Assembly (NCBI GenBank): GCA_029557215.1
Contig: JAKPQQ010000263.1
Location: forward strand, 1 to 43,546
From: Fibrobacterota bacterium
Lineage (GTDB): Bacteria; Fibrobacterota; Fibrobacteria; UBA5070
Direction of reading: 5' to 3'
Length of the DNA: 43,546 nt
Position 1 is the stretch's first letter. The number at the start of each line of letters is the position of its first letter. The notes under the pieces were generated by a model. That model did not search any database. It saw only the letters and a list, made by a program, of their open reading frames with translations, and was not told the origin of the DNA. Below, piece by piece: positions 25,882 to 34,587 of the stretch. Position numbers and translations under genes: made by a program.

Positions 25882-26255
25882 AGACAAAAACCGCTTCGCC
25901 GAGGTTGCGATGATTCGGGCCCCGGCCTCCCTGGCCGACCCGAGGATCGTCGACCAGGGAGTGGGGGGGGGGATTGGGGAAAGAGGGGGGAGACAGGCCT
26001 TCCAGCTCCGGAGCGTCTCAAGGAATGACGCTGGTGGTAAACCCCGGATCGTGTTTGCCGGAAGGCCTGTCGAAAGCCTGGGCGCCGTGTGTGCGGCACC
26101 TGGGAACAAACCTATGGTCCCGATCGCACGGGTGTCGCCAAACGCGTGATGCACGTCACGGAACGAGCGTTCGCGTGTGACGATGCGCACATCGGAACCG
26201 CGGGTTTTTGGGGTCAGGACAGGCCGGTCGCCCGCCCGAAGCCATGGATGGGGCC
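25882..26255. other. Gene-free stretch with inverted repeat and G-tracts
   Basis: No convincing coding frame here. A 12-bp perfect inverted repeat (GACAGGCCTTCC at 25992-26003 and GGAAGGCCTGTC at 26060-26071) encloses 56 bases. A run of ten G residues is at 25963-25972, with further G-runs to 25990. The pattern suggests a dispersed repeat between two convergent genes; it is not a typical terminator. Confidence 0.55.
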
Positions 26256-26609
26256 TTAGCGGGTTTCCGGGGTCGTATCGGCTTGCAGCAGGTTCAAGGT
26301 GGGCTCCCCGCGGGGCTCCACCTCGATCCTGCCTTTGGCTCCGGAACGCACGGCGTAGGGAAGGCTTCCCCCGATGCTCGCGTCGGGTTTGCGCGCCAGG
26401 AAATCGGCACGGCACTCGCCGGGTTTCCCGTCCTGCCGCAGGTTCCAGACCGTGACCCGGCTTCCCGCCAGGTTGCCGCCCTTGCGGGAGGCCATCCGGT
26501 CCCAGGCGCTCGCGAGTTCCTTGCGCACGGCGGGATCGTCGCAACGGGGCCCCGCCACGGACGGCGTCGAAGCCGAGATCAAAGCCGCCAGCAGGATGCG
26601 CATTCCCAT
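26256..26609 (-). CDS. Small exported protein
   Basis: A 117-residue protein that I do not recognise. A signal peptide (residues 1-19, ending SVA) is followed by a mature part with only two Cys, near residues 23 and 66, which could form a disulfide. A short strand-rich segment (GSRVTVWNLRQDGKPGEC) is the most structured part. It ends in a Thr/Glu-rich tail. It is divergent from the TfoX-like gene, and each has a TAnnTT-type box next to its start. Confidence 0.65.
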   Translation of the reverse strand: MGMRILLAALISASTPSVAGPRCDDPAVRKELASAWDRMASRKGGNLAGSRVTVWNLRQDGKPGECRADFLARKPDASIGGSLPYAVRSGAKGRIEVEPRGEPTLNLLQADTTPETR

Positions 26610-26617
26610 GGTGCAGG

Positions 26618-26623
26618 AAAGTA
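26618..26623 (-). promoter_or_regulatory. -10 box, leaderless type
   Basis: Minus-strand TACTTT ends 8 nt before the ATG at 26609, with no ribosome site. Confidence 0.4.
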
Positions 26624-26650
26624 CTCGCTCGGGAAGCCCTGGACTGCGGG

Positions 26651-26656
26651 TATCTT
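26651..26656 (+). promoter_or_regulatory. -10 box, leaderless type
   Basis: TATCTT ends 7 nt before the ATG at 26664. The intervening GGTGGGA is only weakly Shine-Dalgarno-like. Confidence 0.45.
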
Positions 26657-26663
26657 GGTGGGA

Positions 26664-27068
26664 ATGCATCCGACTTCGATCCAGGAAGAAATCCTCCGCG
26701 ACGCCCTCGCTTCCCTGGGGATGAGCGCGAACATCTCCAGCCAGCGGATGATGGGAGGCTACAGCATCTCGCTCAAGGGGCACCAGTTCGCCCACATCTG
26801 CGGCGATGGAACCGGGCTTCGGCTGTCGCCGGAGGATCGATCGACGCTCCTGGCCATGGCCGGAGCCAAACCGCTCGTGTTCCCGAGCGACCCGGCGCGT
26901 TCGGCCAAGTTCGCGCTGGTCCCCGGGCCGATGCTGGACCGGCTGCCGGAATTCGCGAGCTGGGTTCGCAAGGCGGTGCAGTTTTCGTCCAGTGCGACGG
27001 GCAAATCGGGACCGTCGCCCACCGCGGGCAAGAAGGTCCACCAGAAGAAGCACCAGGGGCGCAAGTGA
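26664..27068 (+). CDS. TfoX N-terminal domain protein
   Basis: A 134-residue protein matching the TfoX_N domain: an N-terminal helix, then RMMGGYSISLKGHQFAHIC (28-46), the strand pattern of the family, and a helix ending in ASWVRKAV. Stand-alone TfoX_N proteins are common and their function is unclear; full TfoX/Sxy regulates competence. The last ~25 residues are Lys/His-rich and probably disordered. It precedes clpP by about 100 bases. Confidence 0.8.
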   Translation: MHPTSIQEEILRDALASLGMSANISSQRMMGGYSISLKGHQFAHICGDGTGLRLSPEDRSTLLAMAGAKPLVFPSDPARSAKFALVPGPMLDRLPEFASWVRKAVQFSSSATGKSGPSPTAGKKVHQKKHQGRK

Positions 27069-27170
27069 CCGCAGGGGCCCCGGATCGCTCCGACCAAAGA
27101 CGGCGGAGTTTGGTATCGTTACCGGGGTAAGGCCTCTTTGCGGACCAGCCAATCGTTCATCGGAGCACCC

Positions 27171-27764
27171 ATGTATCTGCCCACCATCATCGAGACCACC
27201 GGGCGCGGCGAACGCGTCTACGACATTTATTCCAGGCTCCTCAAGGAGCGCATCATCTTCCTGGGCACCGAAGTGAACGACGCGGTGGCCAACGCGGTGA
27301 TCGCCCAGATGATCTTCCTGGAATACGAAGACCCCGAAAAGGACATCATCGTCTACATCAATTCCCCCGGCGGACTCGTGTCGGCGGGATTGGCGATCTA
27401 CGACACCATGCAGCACGTGAAGTGCGACGTGTCCACCATCTGCGTCGGGTCGGCCGCCAGCATGGGCGCGGTGCTCCTGGCCGCCGGTGCCAAGGGCAAG
27501 CGGTTCATTTTGCCGCACTCCCGCGTGATGATCCACCAGCCCATGGGTGGCGCCACCGGGCAGGCTTCCGACATCTCGATCACGGCCAAGGAGATCATCA
27601 AGATCAAGGCCCAGCTCAACGGGATCCTCTCCAAGCACTGCGAGAAGGAGCTCGCGGTGATCGAGAAGGACACCGACCGCAACTTCTACATGAACGCGGA
27701 AGAAGCCATCGCCTACGGACTGGTCGACAGCGTCCTGTCCCGCGAACCCAAGGCGCCTCGGTGA
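27171..27764 (+). CDS. clpP: ClpP protease subunit, Asn in place of catalytic Asp
   Basis: Self-compartmentalising serine protease that degrades proteins unfolded by ClpX. Of 197 residues, nucleophile Ser97 is in GSAASMG and His122 in MIHQP. The position of the usual Asp171 (ERD or DRD motif) is Asn171 in DTDRNFYM. Length and the YINSPGG and EYGLVD-like motifs are normal. CGGAG lies before the ATG at 27171; the open frame starts earlier, but MYLPTIIET is a typical N-terminus. It overlaps clpX as GTGA. Confidence 0.96.
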   Translation: MYLPTIIETTGRGERVYDIYSRLLKERIIFLGTEVNDAVANAVIAQMIFLEYEDPEKDIIVYINSPGGLVSAGLAIYDTMQHVKCDVSTICVGSAASMGAVLLAAGAKGKRFILPHSRVMIHQPMGGATGQASDISITAKEIIKIKAQLNGILSKHCEKELAVIEKDTDRNFYMNAEEAIAYGLVDSVLSREPKAPR

Positions 27765-29044
27765 CCGCCCGGCGGGGAACGTCGCTGGGGCGGGTCAAGT
27801 GCTCGTTCTGCGGCAAGGCAAGCGAGGAGGTCGGTCGCATGGTGACCGGCCCGGGCGTGAACATCTGCGACGAATGCATCGGGATGTGCAACGAGATCCT
27901 CGCCGAGGACAAGTCCAAGGTCCCCGGCGCGTCGGTCTCGGCCGCGTCGACCAAGGGCAAACTCCCCACCCCGCACCAGATCAAGATCAACCTCGACGAA
28001 TACGTGATCGGACAGGACCACGCCAAGAAGGCGCTGTCCGTGGCGGTCTACAACCACTACAAGCGCGTGGGCGCGGTGGGCGCCGCCAAGCCCGACATCC
28101 AGGTCGACAAGAGCAACATCCTGCTGCTGGGCCCGACAGGATCCGGCAAGACGCTCCTGGCCCAGACGATCGCGCGCCAGCTCAACGTCCCCTTCACGAT
28201 CGCCGACGCCACCATCCTCACCGAGGCTGGCTACGTGGGCGAGGACGTGGAGAACATCCTGGTTCGCCTGTTGCAGGCCGCCGACTACGACGTGGAACAG
28301 GCCCAGCGCGGCATCGTCTACCTGGACGAGGTCGACAAGATCTCGCGCAAGACCGCCAACGCGTCCATCACGCGCGACGTGTCGGGCGAAGGCGTGCAGC
28401 AGGCCCTGCTCAAGATCCTGGAAGGCACGGTGGCGTCCATCCCCCCCAAGGGCGGACGCAAGCACCCCGAACAGAATCTGATCCAGATGGACACGCGCAA
28501 CATCCTGTTCATCTGCGGCGGGGCGTTCGAAGGACTGGAAAAGACCATCGGCGCGCGCGTGAACACCACGCAACTCGGTCTTTCCGCCGATCCGCGTTCC
28601 AAGCGTTCGCGCGAAACCTCCGATCTCCTGCGCCAGTGCGAACCCGAGGACCTGGTGAACTACGGGATCATCCCCGAGCTGGTGGGGCGCCTGCCCATGC
28701 TGGTCGCGCTCCAGGAGCTGGATGAAGACACCATGCTCAAGATCCTGACCGAGCCCAAGAACGCCCTGGTGAAGCAGTACCAGTACCTGTTTTCGCTCGA
28801 CGGCCTGCAGCTGGAGTTCGAAGAGGACGCCCTTCGCGAGGCGGTGCGCATCGCCAAGGCCCGCAAGACCGGCGCCCGTGGCCTGCGCGCCGTGATGGAA
28901 GCCGCCCTCACCGACACGATGTTCGAAGCTCCCAACTGGAAGGACGTCGAGAAGGTGGTCGTGACCAAGGAAGCCCTCCTGCGCAAGTCGGCTCCCACGT
29001 TGATCACCACCCGCGAACGCACCCGACGCACTTCGGCCGCGTGA
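27761..29044 (+). CDS. clpX: ClpX ATPase, ClpP unfoldase
   Basis: AAA+ unfoldase that recognises tagged substrates and feeds them to ClpP. Of 427 residues, the N-terminal zinc-binding domain has CSFC and CDEC. Walker A is GPTGSGKT and Walker B is IVYLDEVDK. The pore loop GYVGED, the ClpP-contact loop (YGIIPE... region after LVNYG) and the sensor-2 GARGLR are present. The start is a GTG overlapping the clpP stop; the stop overlaps the GTG of the next, Lon-like gene. Confidence 0.97.
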   Translation: MTARRGTSLGRVKCSFCGKASEEVGRMVTGPGVNICDECIGMCNEILAEDKSKVPGASVSAASTKGKLPTPHQIKINLDEYVIGQDHAKKALSVAVYNHYKRVGAVGAAKPDIQVDKSNILLLGPTGSGKTLLAQTIARQLNVPFTIADATILTEAGYVGEDVENILVRLLQAADYDVEQAQRGIVYLDEVDKISRKTANASITRDVSGEGVQQALLKILEGTVASIPPKGGRKHPEQNLIQMDTRNILFICGGAFEGLEKTIGARVNTTQLGLSADPRSKRSRETSDLLRQCEPEDLVNYGIIPELVGRLPMLVALQELDEDTMLKILTEPKNALVKQYQYLFSLDGLQLEFEEDALREAVRIAKARKTGARGLRAVMEAALTDTMFEAPNWKDVEKVVVTKEALLRKSAPTLITTRERTRRTSAA

Positions 29045-30312
29045 GGGCGGATGGGATCGTGACGGAAGACCTCGCCGCGGCATTGGGGGAGTTCCATCCG
29101 TTCCACGCGTCGGCGCGCGAAGAAATCGCCGATCTGGTCGCATCCCGCCAGATCTTCTGTCTCCGCGGGACTGTGCCGTCCGAAAGCCGGGGCGAAAACT
29201 CGGCGAGCCCGTTTTTGGCCTACGTGTCGGGGCCGGACGAGGTCGTGGACGACGCGCCCGTTCAGCACATCCTGCTCCACGGTCCCGCCGGATCGGGCAA
29301 GCGGAACCTGGTCGGCGCGCTCCAGGCCTGCCTGAAAGGCCGGATCGACGTGCACCTGCGCGAGACCGACGAGCCGGCCGATTTCCGGAACGGGATCGTG
29401 GTCTGGATCGCCCGCGACGGAGTGATCCCCAGGCATCTGCCGCCGCGCACGCCCAAGGTCCGGATCCGGAGCCTGTCGTCGGCCGAAAAACGTCGGCTGG
29501 TGGCCCTGATGATCGACACGGTCTGCCCGATGTACGGCCTGGATTCCACGGAGTTCCATCGCGACGACCTCATGGAGGTGCTGCTCCACGGCGGCGCCTC
29601 CGAAGCCGGCGTGCTGGGGGCGACCCGGCGGTTGCACAAATTGTGTCGGCGCCGGGCGCGATTGCGGTCGGAATCCGCCTCCCGCGAGGTGGATCTCGCC
29701 TGGGCGGCCGGAGTGCTGGGGCCCGAGGCGCACCCGCAGGATCCGATGCCGCAGAGGCTTCCGCCGGGGTGCGTGTTCGCGCCCGTCGTGTCGTCGCTGG
29801 GCGGGGCCTTGGCGCAGGTCGAAGCCTTCGCGAACCCCGGCAAAGGGCGATTGACCGTGACCGGAGCCGGGCCGCAGGCCGAGCTTTCGGTTCGCGTGGC
29901 GCGCAGCCGTTGCCTGGCCATGGCCGGGCAGCTGGGGCGTTCGGTGGATGCCTTGCGGGATCTGGATTGGCATATCCATGTGGCCGGCCCCGAAGGCCCC
30001 AAGGACGGCGTGTCGCTGGGCTGGCCGGCCGTGGTGGCCATGGTTTCGCATCTGGCGGGAACCGCGGTGGATGCCCGCTTCGCCTTCACCGGCGAGATCG
30101 CCCTTTCCGGCGAGATCCGATCGGTGGGCATGGTGGAAGAAAAGTTCCTGGCTTGCGAACGGGAGTCGTTCAAGCGGTTCTGGATCCCGTCCGCGAACCT
30201 GGACGATTTGTCGGAACTGGACCCGCTCGCCTTGGGCGAATGCGAGCCGTTTTCCGTCACGAACGACCTTGACGGCCTGCGCCGGCTCGGTCTGGTTTCA
30301 TCGAGGGTCTAG
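29041..30312 (+). CDS. Lon-type (S16) protease with degenerate ATPase module
   Basis: A 423-residue protein occupying the place of lon after clpPX. The C-terminal half is a Lon proteolytic domain: Ser325 in PKDGVSLG and Lys368 in EEKFLA are 43 residues apart, as in E. coli Lon (679 and 722), and [15 protein letters not shown] is conserved. The N-terminal half is a remnant AAA+ domain. Walker A is GPAGSGKR (81-88) with Arg for Thr/Ser. Some 90 residues that would carry Walker B are missing, and it resumes at [11 protein letters not shown] near sensor 1 and a helical lid (140-205). The Lon substrate-binding N-domain is absent. Probably an ATP-independent or regulatory protease. The GTG start overlaps the clpX stop. 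Confidence 0.8.
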   Translation: MRADGIVTEDLAAALGEFHPFHASAREEIADLVASRQIFCLRGTVPSESRGENSASPFLAYVSGPDEVVDDAPVQHILLHGPAGSGKRNLVGALQACLKGRIDVHLRETDEPADFRNGIVVWIARDGVIPRHLPPRTPKVRIRSLSSAEKRRLVALMIDTVCPMYGLDSTEFHRDDLMEVLLHGGASEAGVLGATRRLHKLCRRRARLRSESASREVDLAWAAGVLGPEAHPQDPMPQRLPPGCVFAPVVSSLGGALAQVEAFANPGKGRLTVTGAGPQAELSVRVARSRCLAMAGQLGRSVDALRDLDWHIHVAGPEGPKDGVSLGWPAVVAMVSHLAGTAVDARFAFTGEIALSGEIRSVGMVEEKFLACERESFKRFWIPSANLDDLSELDPLALGECEPFSVTNDLDGLRRLGLVSSRV

Positions 30313-30996
30313 ATGGAAGATCTGAAGCGGCGTCTGGCGATGGTGGAGGAACGGATCGCGCGCGCCTGCGCGGCCTGCGGGCGCGAGCGGTCGTCGGTGA
30401 CCCTGGTGGCCGTATCCAAAAAGCACCCGGCCTCGGCGATCGACGACGCCGTGGCCCTGGGATTGACGGAATTCGGCGAAAACTACGTGCAGGAGGCGCT
30501 GGACAAGTTCCCGCGAACGGGCGCGAACCTCCATTTCATCGGGGGGCTGCAGCGCAACAAGGTCCGCAAGATCCTGCCTTTGGCCTCGCTCGTGCACGGC
30601 GTCGCGAGCCTGTCGGTGCTCGAGGCGGTGGACCGCATCGCGGGCGAAGAAGGCCTGCGGTCGGAATTCCTGATCCAGCTGCACCTCACCGACGAACCCA
30701 CCAAATCGGGGTTCTCGCTGGACGAACTCCCGCAAATCTTGGAAATCGCCGCCGGATTCCGTCACGCCAGGCCGCGCGGGTTCATGGCGATGGCCCCGCT
30801 GGAAGGCGGAGCGGCCGCGGCGGGCCCCGTGTTCGCGAAGGCCCGCGCCGCGCTGGAAGACGCCCGCAGGCAGGGCTTGCCGTTGGACATCCTCTCCATG
30901 GGGATGTCGGATGATCTGGAGGAGGCGATCCGCGAAGGTGCCACCCACGTGCGCGTGGGAACGGCGATCTTCGGCGCCCGGCAGGTCCCGGCGTGA
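30313..30996 (+). CDS. yggS: YggS/PLPBP family PLP-binding protein
   Basis: Pyridoxal-phosphate homeostasis protein of the alanine-racemase-like fold, without known enzyme activity. Of 227 residues, Lys36 in AVSKKHP is the PLP lysine. FGENYVQEA, LHFIGGLQRNK and SMGMSDDLEEAI are the diagnostic motifs. It starts directly after the stop of the Lon-like gene and overlaps the yggT gene as GTGA. The yggS-yggT-divIVA order is a widespread conserved cluster. Confidence 0.94.
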   Translation: MEDLKRRLAMVEERIARACAACGRERSSVTLVAVSKKHPASAIDDAVALGLTEFGENYVQEALDKFPRTGANLHFIGGLQRNKVRKILPLASLVHGVASLSVLEAVDRIAGEEGLRSEFLIQLHLTDEPTKSGFSLDELPQILEIAAGFRHARPRGFMAMAPLEGGAAAAGPVFAKARAALEDARRQGLPLDILSMGMSDDLEEAIREGATHVRVGTAIFGARQVPA

Positions 30997-31271
30997 GCGC
31001 GGGATCGGGGTTCCTGGCCGAGTTCGCGACCCTCATGGGGTCGGCGGCGGTGTTCGCGCTGGTGGCCCGCCAAGCCTTGTCGTTTCGCAAGTGGAGCAGC
31101 CAGACATCGCTCTTTCGCGGACTGGAAACGCTCACCGAACCCTGGCTGGTTCCGGTGCGCCGCCATCTTCCCCGCCTGCGAGGAATAGATTTGTCCCCGT
31201 GGGTCGCCGCGGCCATGGCCGCCGGACTGACCGTCGTCCTTCGTGTTCTTCTTTCTCGAGGTAGCTCTTGA
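30993..31271 (+). CDS. YggT family membrane protein (short form)
   Basis: A 92-residue membrane protein with two hydrophobic segments (about 8-28 and 68-86) and between them the YggT signature LTEPWLVPVRRHLPRLRGIDLSP. This is a single unit; E. coli YggT has two. The function is unknown, with proposed links to osmotic stress and cell division from its usual neighbours. The GTG start overlaps the yggS stop, and the stop overlaps the divIVA TTG as TTGA. Confidence 0.8.
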   Translation: MSAGSGFLAEFATLMGSAAVFALVARQALSFRKWSSQTSLFRGLETLTEPWLVPVRRHLPRLRGIDLSPWVAAAMAAGLTVVLRVLLSRGSS

Positions 31272-31753
31272 ACATCACTCCCCTGGACATCCGCAAGCAG
31301 GAATTCGGCCGCAAGATGCGTGGCTACGATCCCGAAGAAGTGCATGGATTCCTGGAACGGGTTGCGTCGGCGCTGGAAGAGGCCAACGCTTCGGTCGCCA
31401 CCCTGGAAGAGCGGATGAAGGAGGCCGAAGGCCGCCTGGGCCACTACCGCCTGATCGAACAGAATCTGCAGGACGCCGCCGTCACGGTCCAGAAGTCGCT
31501 GGACGAGACCAAGCGCCTGGCGGAGAAGGAAGCCGAGCTGATCGTGCGCGACGCGCATTCCCGCGCGGAAAAGGAGGCATCCTCCCTCCAGGACCGCATC
31601 CAGCACCTCCAGGGCGACATCGCCACGCTCGAGATGCAGCGCACCAACTTCATGGTGCGACTGCGCGCCGTGGTACGCTCGCAGAGCGACCTCATCGAAG
31701 CCATGGAGCTGGAAGCCTCGCTGGGCAAGCCCCACACCGACCGGAATCTGTGA
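31268..31753 (+). CDS. divIVA: DivIVA domain protein
   Basis: A 161-residue coiled-coil protein. Residues 3-30 (ITPLDIRKQEFGRKMRGYDPEEV...) are the DivIVA N-terminal membrane-curvature-binding motif, followed by continuous heptads to about residue 135. In Gram-positives DivIVA marks poles and septa; homologues in Gram-negative lineages are less studied. The start is TTG at 31268, with GAGG upstream, overlapping the yggT stop. It also overlaps the next gene (GTGA). Confidence 0.9.
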   Translation: MNITPLDIRKQEFGRKMRGYDPEEVHGFLERVASALEEANASVATLEERMKEAEGRLGHYRLIEQNLQDAAVTVQKSLDETKRLAEKEAELIVRDAHSRAEKEASSLQDRIQHLQGDIATLEMQRTNFMVRLRAVVRSQSDLIEAMELEASLGKPHTDRNL

Positions 31754-32313
31754 CGGATCCCATCCAAATCCTGACGCCTTCCGCGTTCGAGGCCATTGCG
31801 CCCGAAGCGCCTTGGGATTTTTCGGGGTTCCGCAGGTTGCTGGACGCGGTAGACGGAAAGTGCGCGGCGCAGGAGCGCGAGCTGGGCGACCAGATCGCCT
31901 GCAAGCCCGGCTGCCACCACTGCTGCCGACGGATTCCCACGATCCTGCCCATCGAATGGGCCTGGATCCGGGAAACGGCGAAGGCCCACGATGGTTCGAT
32001 CGGTACCGATCTCCGCTCCGACCTCCATCCGGGCGAGGCGCTGTGCGGTCACCTGGACGCGCAGGGGTTGTGCCGCATCTATTCGGCGCGACCGCTGATC
32101 TGCCGTACCCACGGTCTCTTGATCCTCTCCGACGATGGCCTGGACCACTGCCCCTGGAACTTCCAGGATCTGGAAGAAGTGGACGAAGGCCTGCCCTTCC
32201 GGCTGGAGAACCTCCACGAGACGCTACTACGCCTGAATCTGGCTTTTTTGCAGGCGGCACACCCCTCTCGTTGGCGGGAATTGACCGGCATTCGCGTCGC
32301 GTTCCAGTGTTGA
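31750..32313 (+). CDS. YkgJ-type Cys-cluster protein
   Basis: A 187-residue protein of the YkgJ/zinc- or iron-chelating family (CxxxCxxCC type). The cluster is CKPGCHHCC, then LCGHLDAQGLCRIYSARPLICRTHG, then a later Cys in DHCPW, the usual eight-Cys pattern that binds metal. Function is unproven. The GTG at 31750 overlaps the divIVA stop. No signal peptide. It closes the overlapping chain that began with clpP. Confidence 0.85.
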   Translation: MTDPIQILTPSAFEAIAPEAPWDFSGFRRLLDAVDGKCAAQERELGDQIACKPGCHHCCRRIPTILPIEWAWIRETAKAHDGSIGTDLRSDLHPGEALCGHLDAQGLCRIYSARPLICRTHGLLILSDDGLDHCPWNFQDLEEVDEGLPFRLENLHETLLRLNLAFLQAAHPSRWRELTGIRVAFQC

Positions 32314-32353
32314 CGGTGACAGTCCGTCGCGACGGAAGCATTTTCCGGACAAG

Positions 32354-33244
32354 ATGAGTCTTATCCTGGAATACCTCTCCGTGGGCGGCTTGCGCCCCGA
32401 CCTCGCCGGTTTCGACGCCTGGACGCGCGAGGCCGACCATTTCCAGGAACCGGTGGAACAGGACGGCCAGAAGATCTGGTGGTACCGCAACCCCTTCACC
32501 AACGTCTACTTCTCGGTGAGCCACCGGCATGTGGATCCGGTGAACGAGGAGATGTGGGCGCCCAGTGGACTGGAAGCCCTGGTGAACCACATGCGTCCGG
32601 AATATTTCGTGCGCGAGGCGGCGCCGTTCCTTTCCGCATTGGCCCGCGATTTCGGGCTGGTCCCGCGCGACGCGGATACGGGGCAAATTTTGTCTATGGA
32701 TCCCGATCCCGACGAGATCGTCGCCATGTGGGGCGAAGGCAACCGCATGGTCCGCGAAGAGGCCGTCGACCAGGGCAAGAAGATCCACATCGTGCCCAAG
32801 GAGACCAACGACCGCTGGTGGGAGTATTCCCGGCGGCGCCCCAGGCTGGAAGAAACGCTTCGCAAGGAAGACCCCGAGATCGAGGTCCCCGAAATCCATT
32901 TCCTGCACTCGCGCCCGCTCGACAGGATCCTGACCGCGTTCTCGTGGAAGGACCACGGGGCGACCGTGTTCCCGCCGTCGGACATCGTGGTGATCGACCG
33001 CACGGAAAAGCACATGCTGGGGCTGCGCAAGGAGCGCAAGCTCTCGTACGTCTCCTACGATGCTCTCATGCGGCAGGCTGTGGGAGCCATGAAGAGCGTG
33101 GAAATTGACGGCATGGTCTACCGCGTGCTCTCCAAGGACAACGCCTGGCGCGCCGCCGAGCGGCTCCCGGCCATTCCGCAGAACGAAGATCTGGACGCGT
33201 TCCAGAACGTGCACTCCACCCGAGTGGCCGACGATGCTTCCTGA
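32354..33244 (+). CDS. Unrecognised cytosolic protein
   Basis: A 296-residue acidic protein that I do not recognise. No signal peptide, membrane helix or catalytic signature is seen. Aromatic-rich segments (KIWWYRNPFTNVYFSVSHRH, about residues 41-60, and DRWWEYSRRRP) and a C-terminal mixed alpha/beta part could form one globular domain. It begins 40 bases after the YkgJ gene and its 3' end overlaps the M18 aminopeptidase start by 11 bases, so it is probably expressed with that enzyme. Confidence 0.7.
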   Translation: MSLILEYLSVGGLRPDLAGFDAWTREADHFQEPVEQDGQKIWWYRNPFTNVYFSVSHRHVDPVNEEMWAPSGLEALVNHMRPEYFVREAAPFLSALARDFGLVPRDADTGQILSMDPDPDEIVAMWGEGNRMVREEAVDQGKKIHIVPKETNDRWWEYSRRRPRLEETLRKEDPEIEVPEIHFLHSRPLDRILTAFSWKDHGATVFPPSDIVVIDRTEKHMLGLRKERKLSYVSYDALMRQAVGAMKSVEIDGMVYRVLSKDNAWRAAERLPAIPQNEDLDAFQNVHSTRVADDAS

Positions 33245-34505
33245 GGCCGCGTCCGACTTCCTGGGATTCCTGGACGATTCCACCAGCCCGTGGCACGCCG
33301 CGCGGCGGATCTCCGGAGATCTCGCGAACGCCGGATTCCGGCAGGTGGCCGCCACCGATCCGGCGTGGCCGTCCGAACCTGGCGCCAAGCTCTTCCTGAA
33401 GCGCGGCGGAGCCGTGGTCGCCTGGGTCCTGCCGTCGGGGGCCGCCCGGCGCCTGACCCTGGGACTCGCCCACACCGACAGCCCGTGCCTTCGCCTGAAA
33501 CCCAACGCCGAATCGGTTTCGTGCGGCTGCCGCAAGCTCGCCGTGGAAGCCTACGGCGGCATGCTCAACCACACTTGGTTCGACCGCGAGCTGGTGGTGT
33601 CGGGCAAGGTCTGCCACGACGACGACGGCTGGATCCGCGAAGACCTGGTCCGGCTCGACGGATTCCGCCCCCTGGTGCCGTCGCTGGCCATCCACCTGGA
33701 TCGCGGCGTCAACGAGCGGGGGCTCGTGGTCGACCGCGAGCGCCATTTCCCGGCGCTGGCGGGATTGGATCATTCCAACGGTCTGCGCGACCGTCTTGCC
33801 CGCGCCATCGGCTGCACGGCGGGGCGGATTCTGTCGTGGGACCTGTGTCTGTCCGACGCCGCCCCCGCGTCGCTGGCCGGAAGCGGCGACCTGGTGGTGT
33901 CGGGTCGGCTCGACAATCTCGCGTCCTGCCACGCCATGGCGCGTGCGCTGGCATCGGTGCCCGGTCGCGACGACACCGTGGTGGCCGTGGCGTTCCTGGA
34001 TGGCGAAGAAGTGGGCTCCACCTGGCCGGAAGGCGCCGATTCGGCGTTTTTGCCCCAAACGCTGGAGCGCATCGCGCTGGCCCAGGGCATGGACCGGTCG
34101 GCGTTCCTTGCGTGGGTCTCGGGCGGGATCGCGCTGTCGGCCGACATGGCCCATGCGGTGCATCCCAACTTTCCAGAAAAGCATTCCGCCGGCAACGCGC
34201 CGCTGCTGGGAGGCGGTCCGGTCCTCAAGTGGAATGCCGGTCTTCGCTACGCCACCGCCTCGCACGGCGCCGCGGTGCTGCGCCAGATCGCGGCCAAGGA
34301 AGGCGTGCCGCTGCAGTCCTTCTCCATGCGCGCCGACCTCTCCTGCGGATCGACCGTCGGGCCGTTGGTCGCCTCGCAACTGGCCATGGAGGCGGTCGAT
34401 TGCGGGGCTCCCATGCTTTCCATGCACAGCGCCCGCGAAACCATGGCCTGGCGCGACCAGGCCGACTCGATCCGGTTGTACGCGGGGTTTTTGGGGCGGG
34501 CTTGA
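33234..34505 (+). CDS. M18 family aminopeptidase
   Basis: Dizinc aminopeptidase (aspartyl-type) that removes N-terminal acidic or neutral residues; cytosolic, usually dodecameric. Of 423 residues, metal ligands and catalytic groups lie in AHTDSP (79-84), GRLDNLA, DGEEVGS, SADMAHAVHPN and SMHSARE, all in M18 order. Length is normal. It is the last gene of the GC-rich block; base composition drops immediately after its stop. Confidence 0.92.
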   Translation: MLPEAASDFLGFLDDSTSPWHAARRISGDLANAGFRQVAATDPAWPSEPGAKLFLKRGGAVVAWVLPSGAARRLTLGLAHTDSPCLRLKPNAESVSCGCRKLAVEAYGGMLNHTWFDRELVVSGKVCHDDDGWIREDLVRLDGFRPLVPSLAIHLDRGVNERGLVVDRERHFPALAGLDHSNGLRDRLARAIGCTAGRILSWDLCLSDAAPASLAGSGDLVVSGRLDNLASCHAMARALASVPGRDDTVVAVAFLDGEEVGSTWPEGADSAFLPQTLERIALAQGMDRSAFLAWVSGGIALSADMAHAVHPNFPEKHSAGNAPLLGGGPVLKWNAGLRYATASHGAAVLRQIAAKEGVPLQSFSMRADLSCGSTVGPLVASQLAMEAVDCGAPMLSMHSARETMAWRDQADSIRLYAGFLGRA

Positions 34506-34587
34506 AATAATACTTGGGTGCATGGATTGTCGGAATAATCCTGGATTTGAATGCGATGCAAGAAAATTTCAATGAAAGGCTAGGCGA

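Noticed and set aside
27112..27123. GGTATCGTTACC palindrome before clpP
   Set aside because: Only a 4-bp stem and no known regulator match; could be part of the clpP promoter, but nothing decides it.
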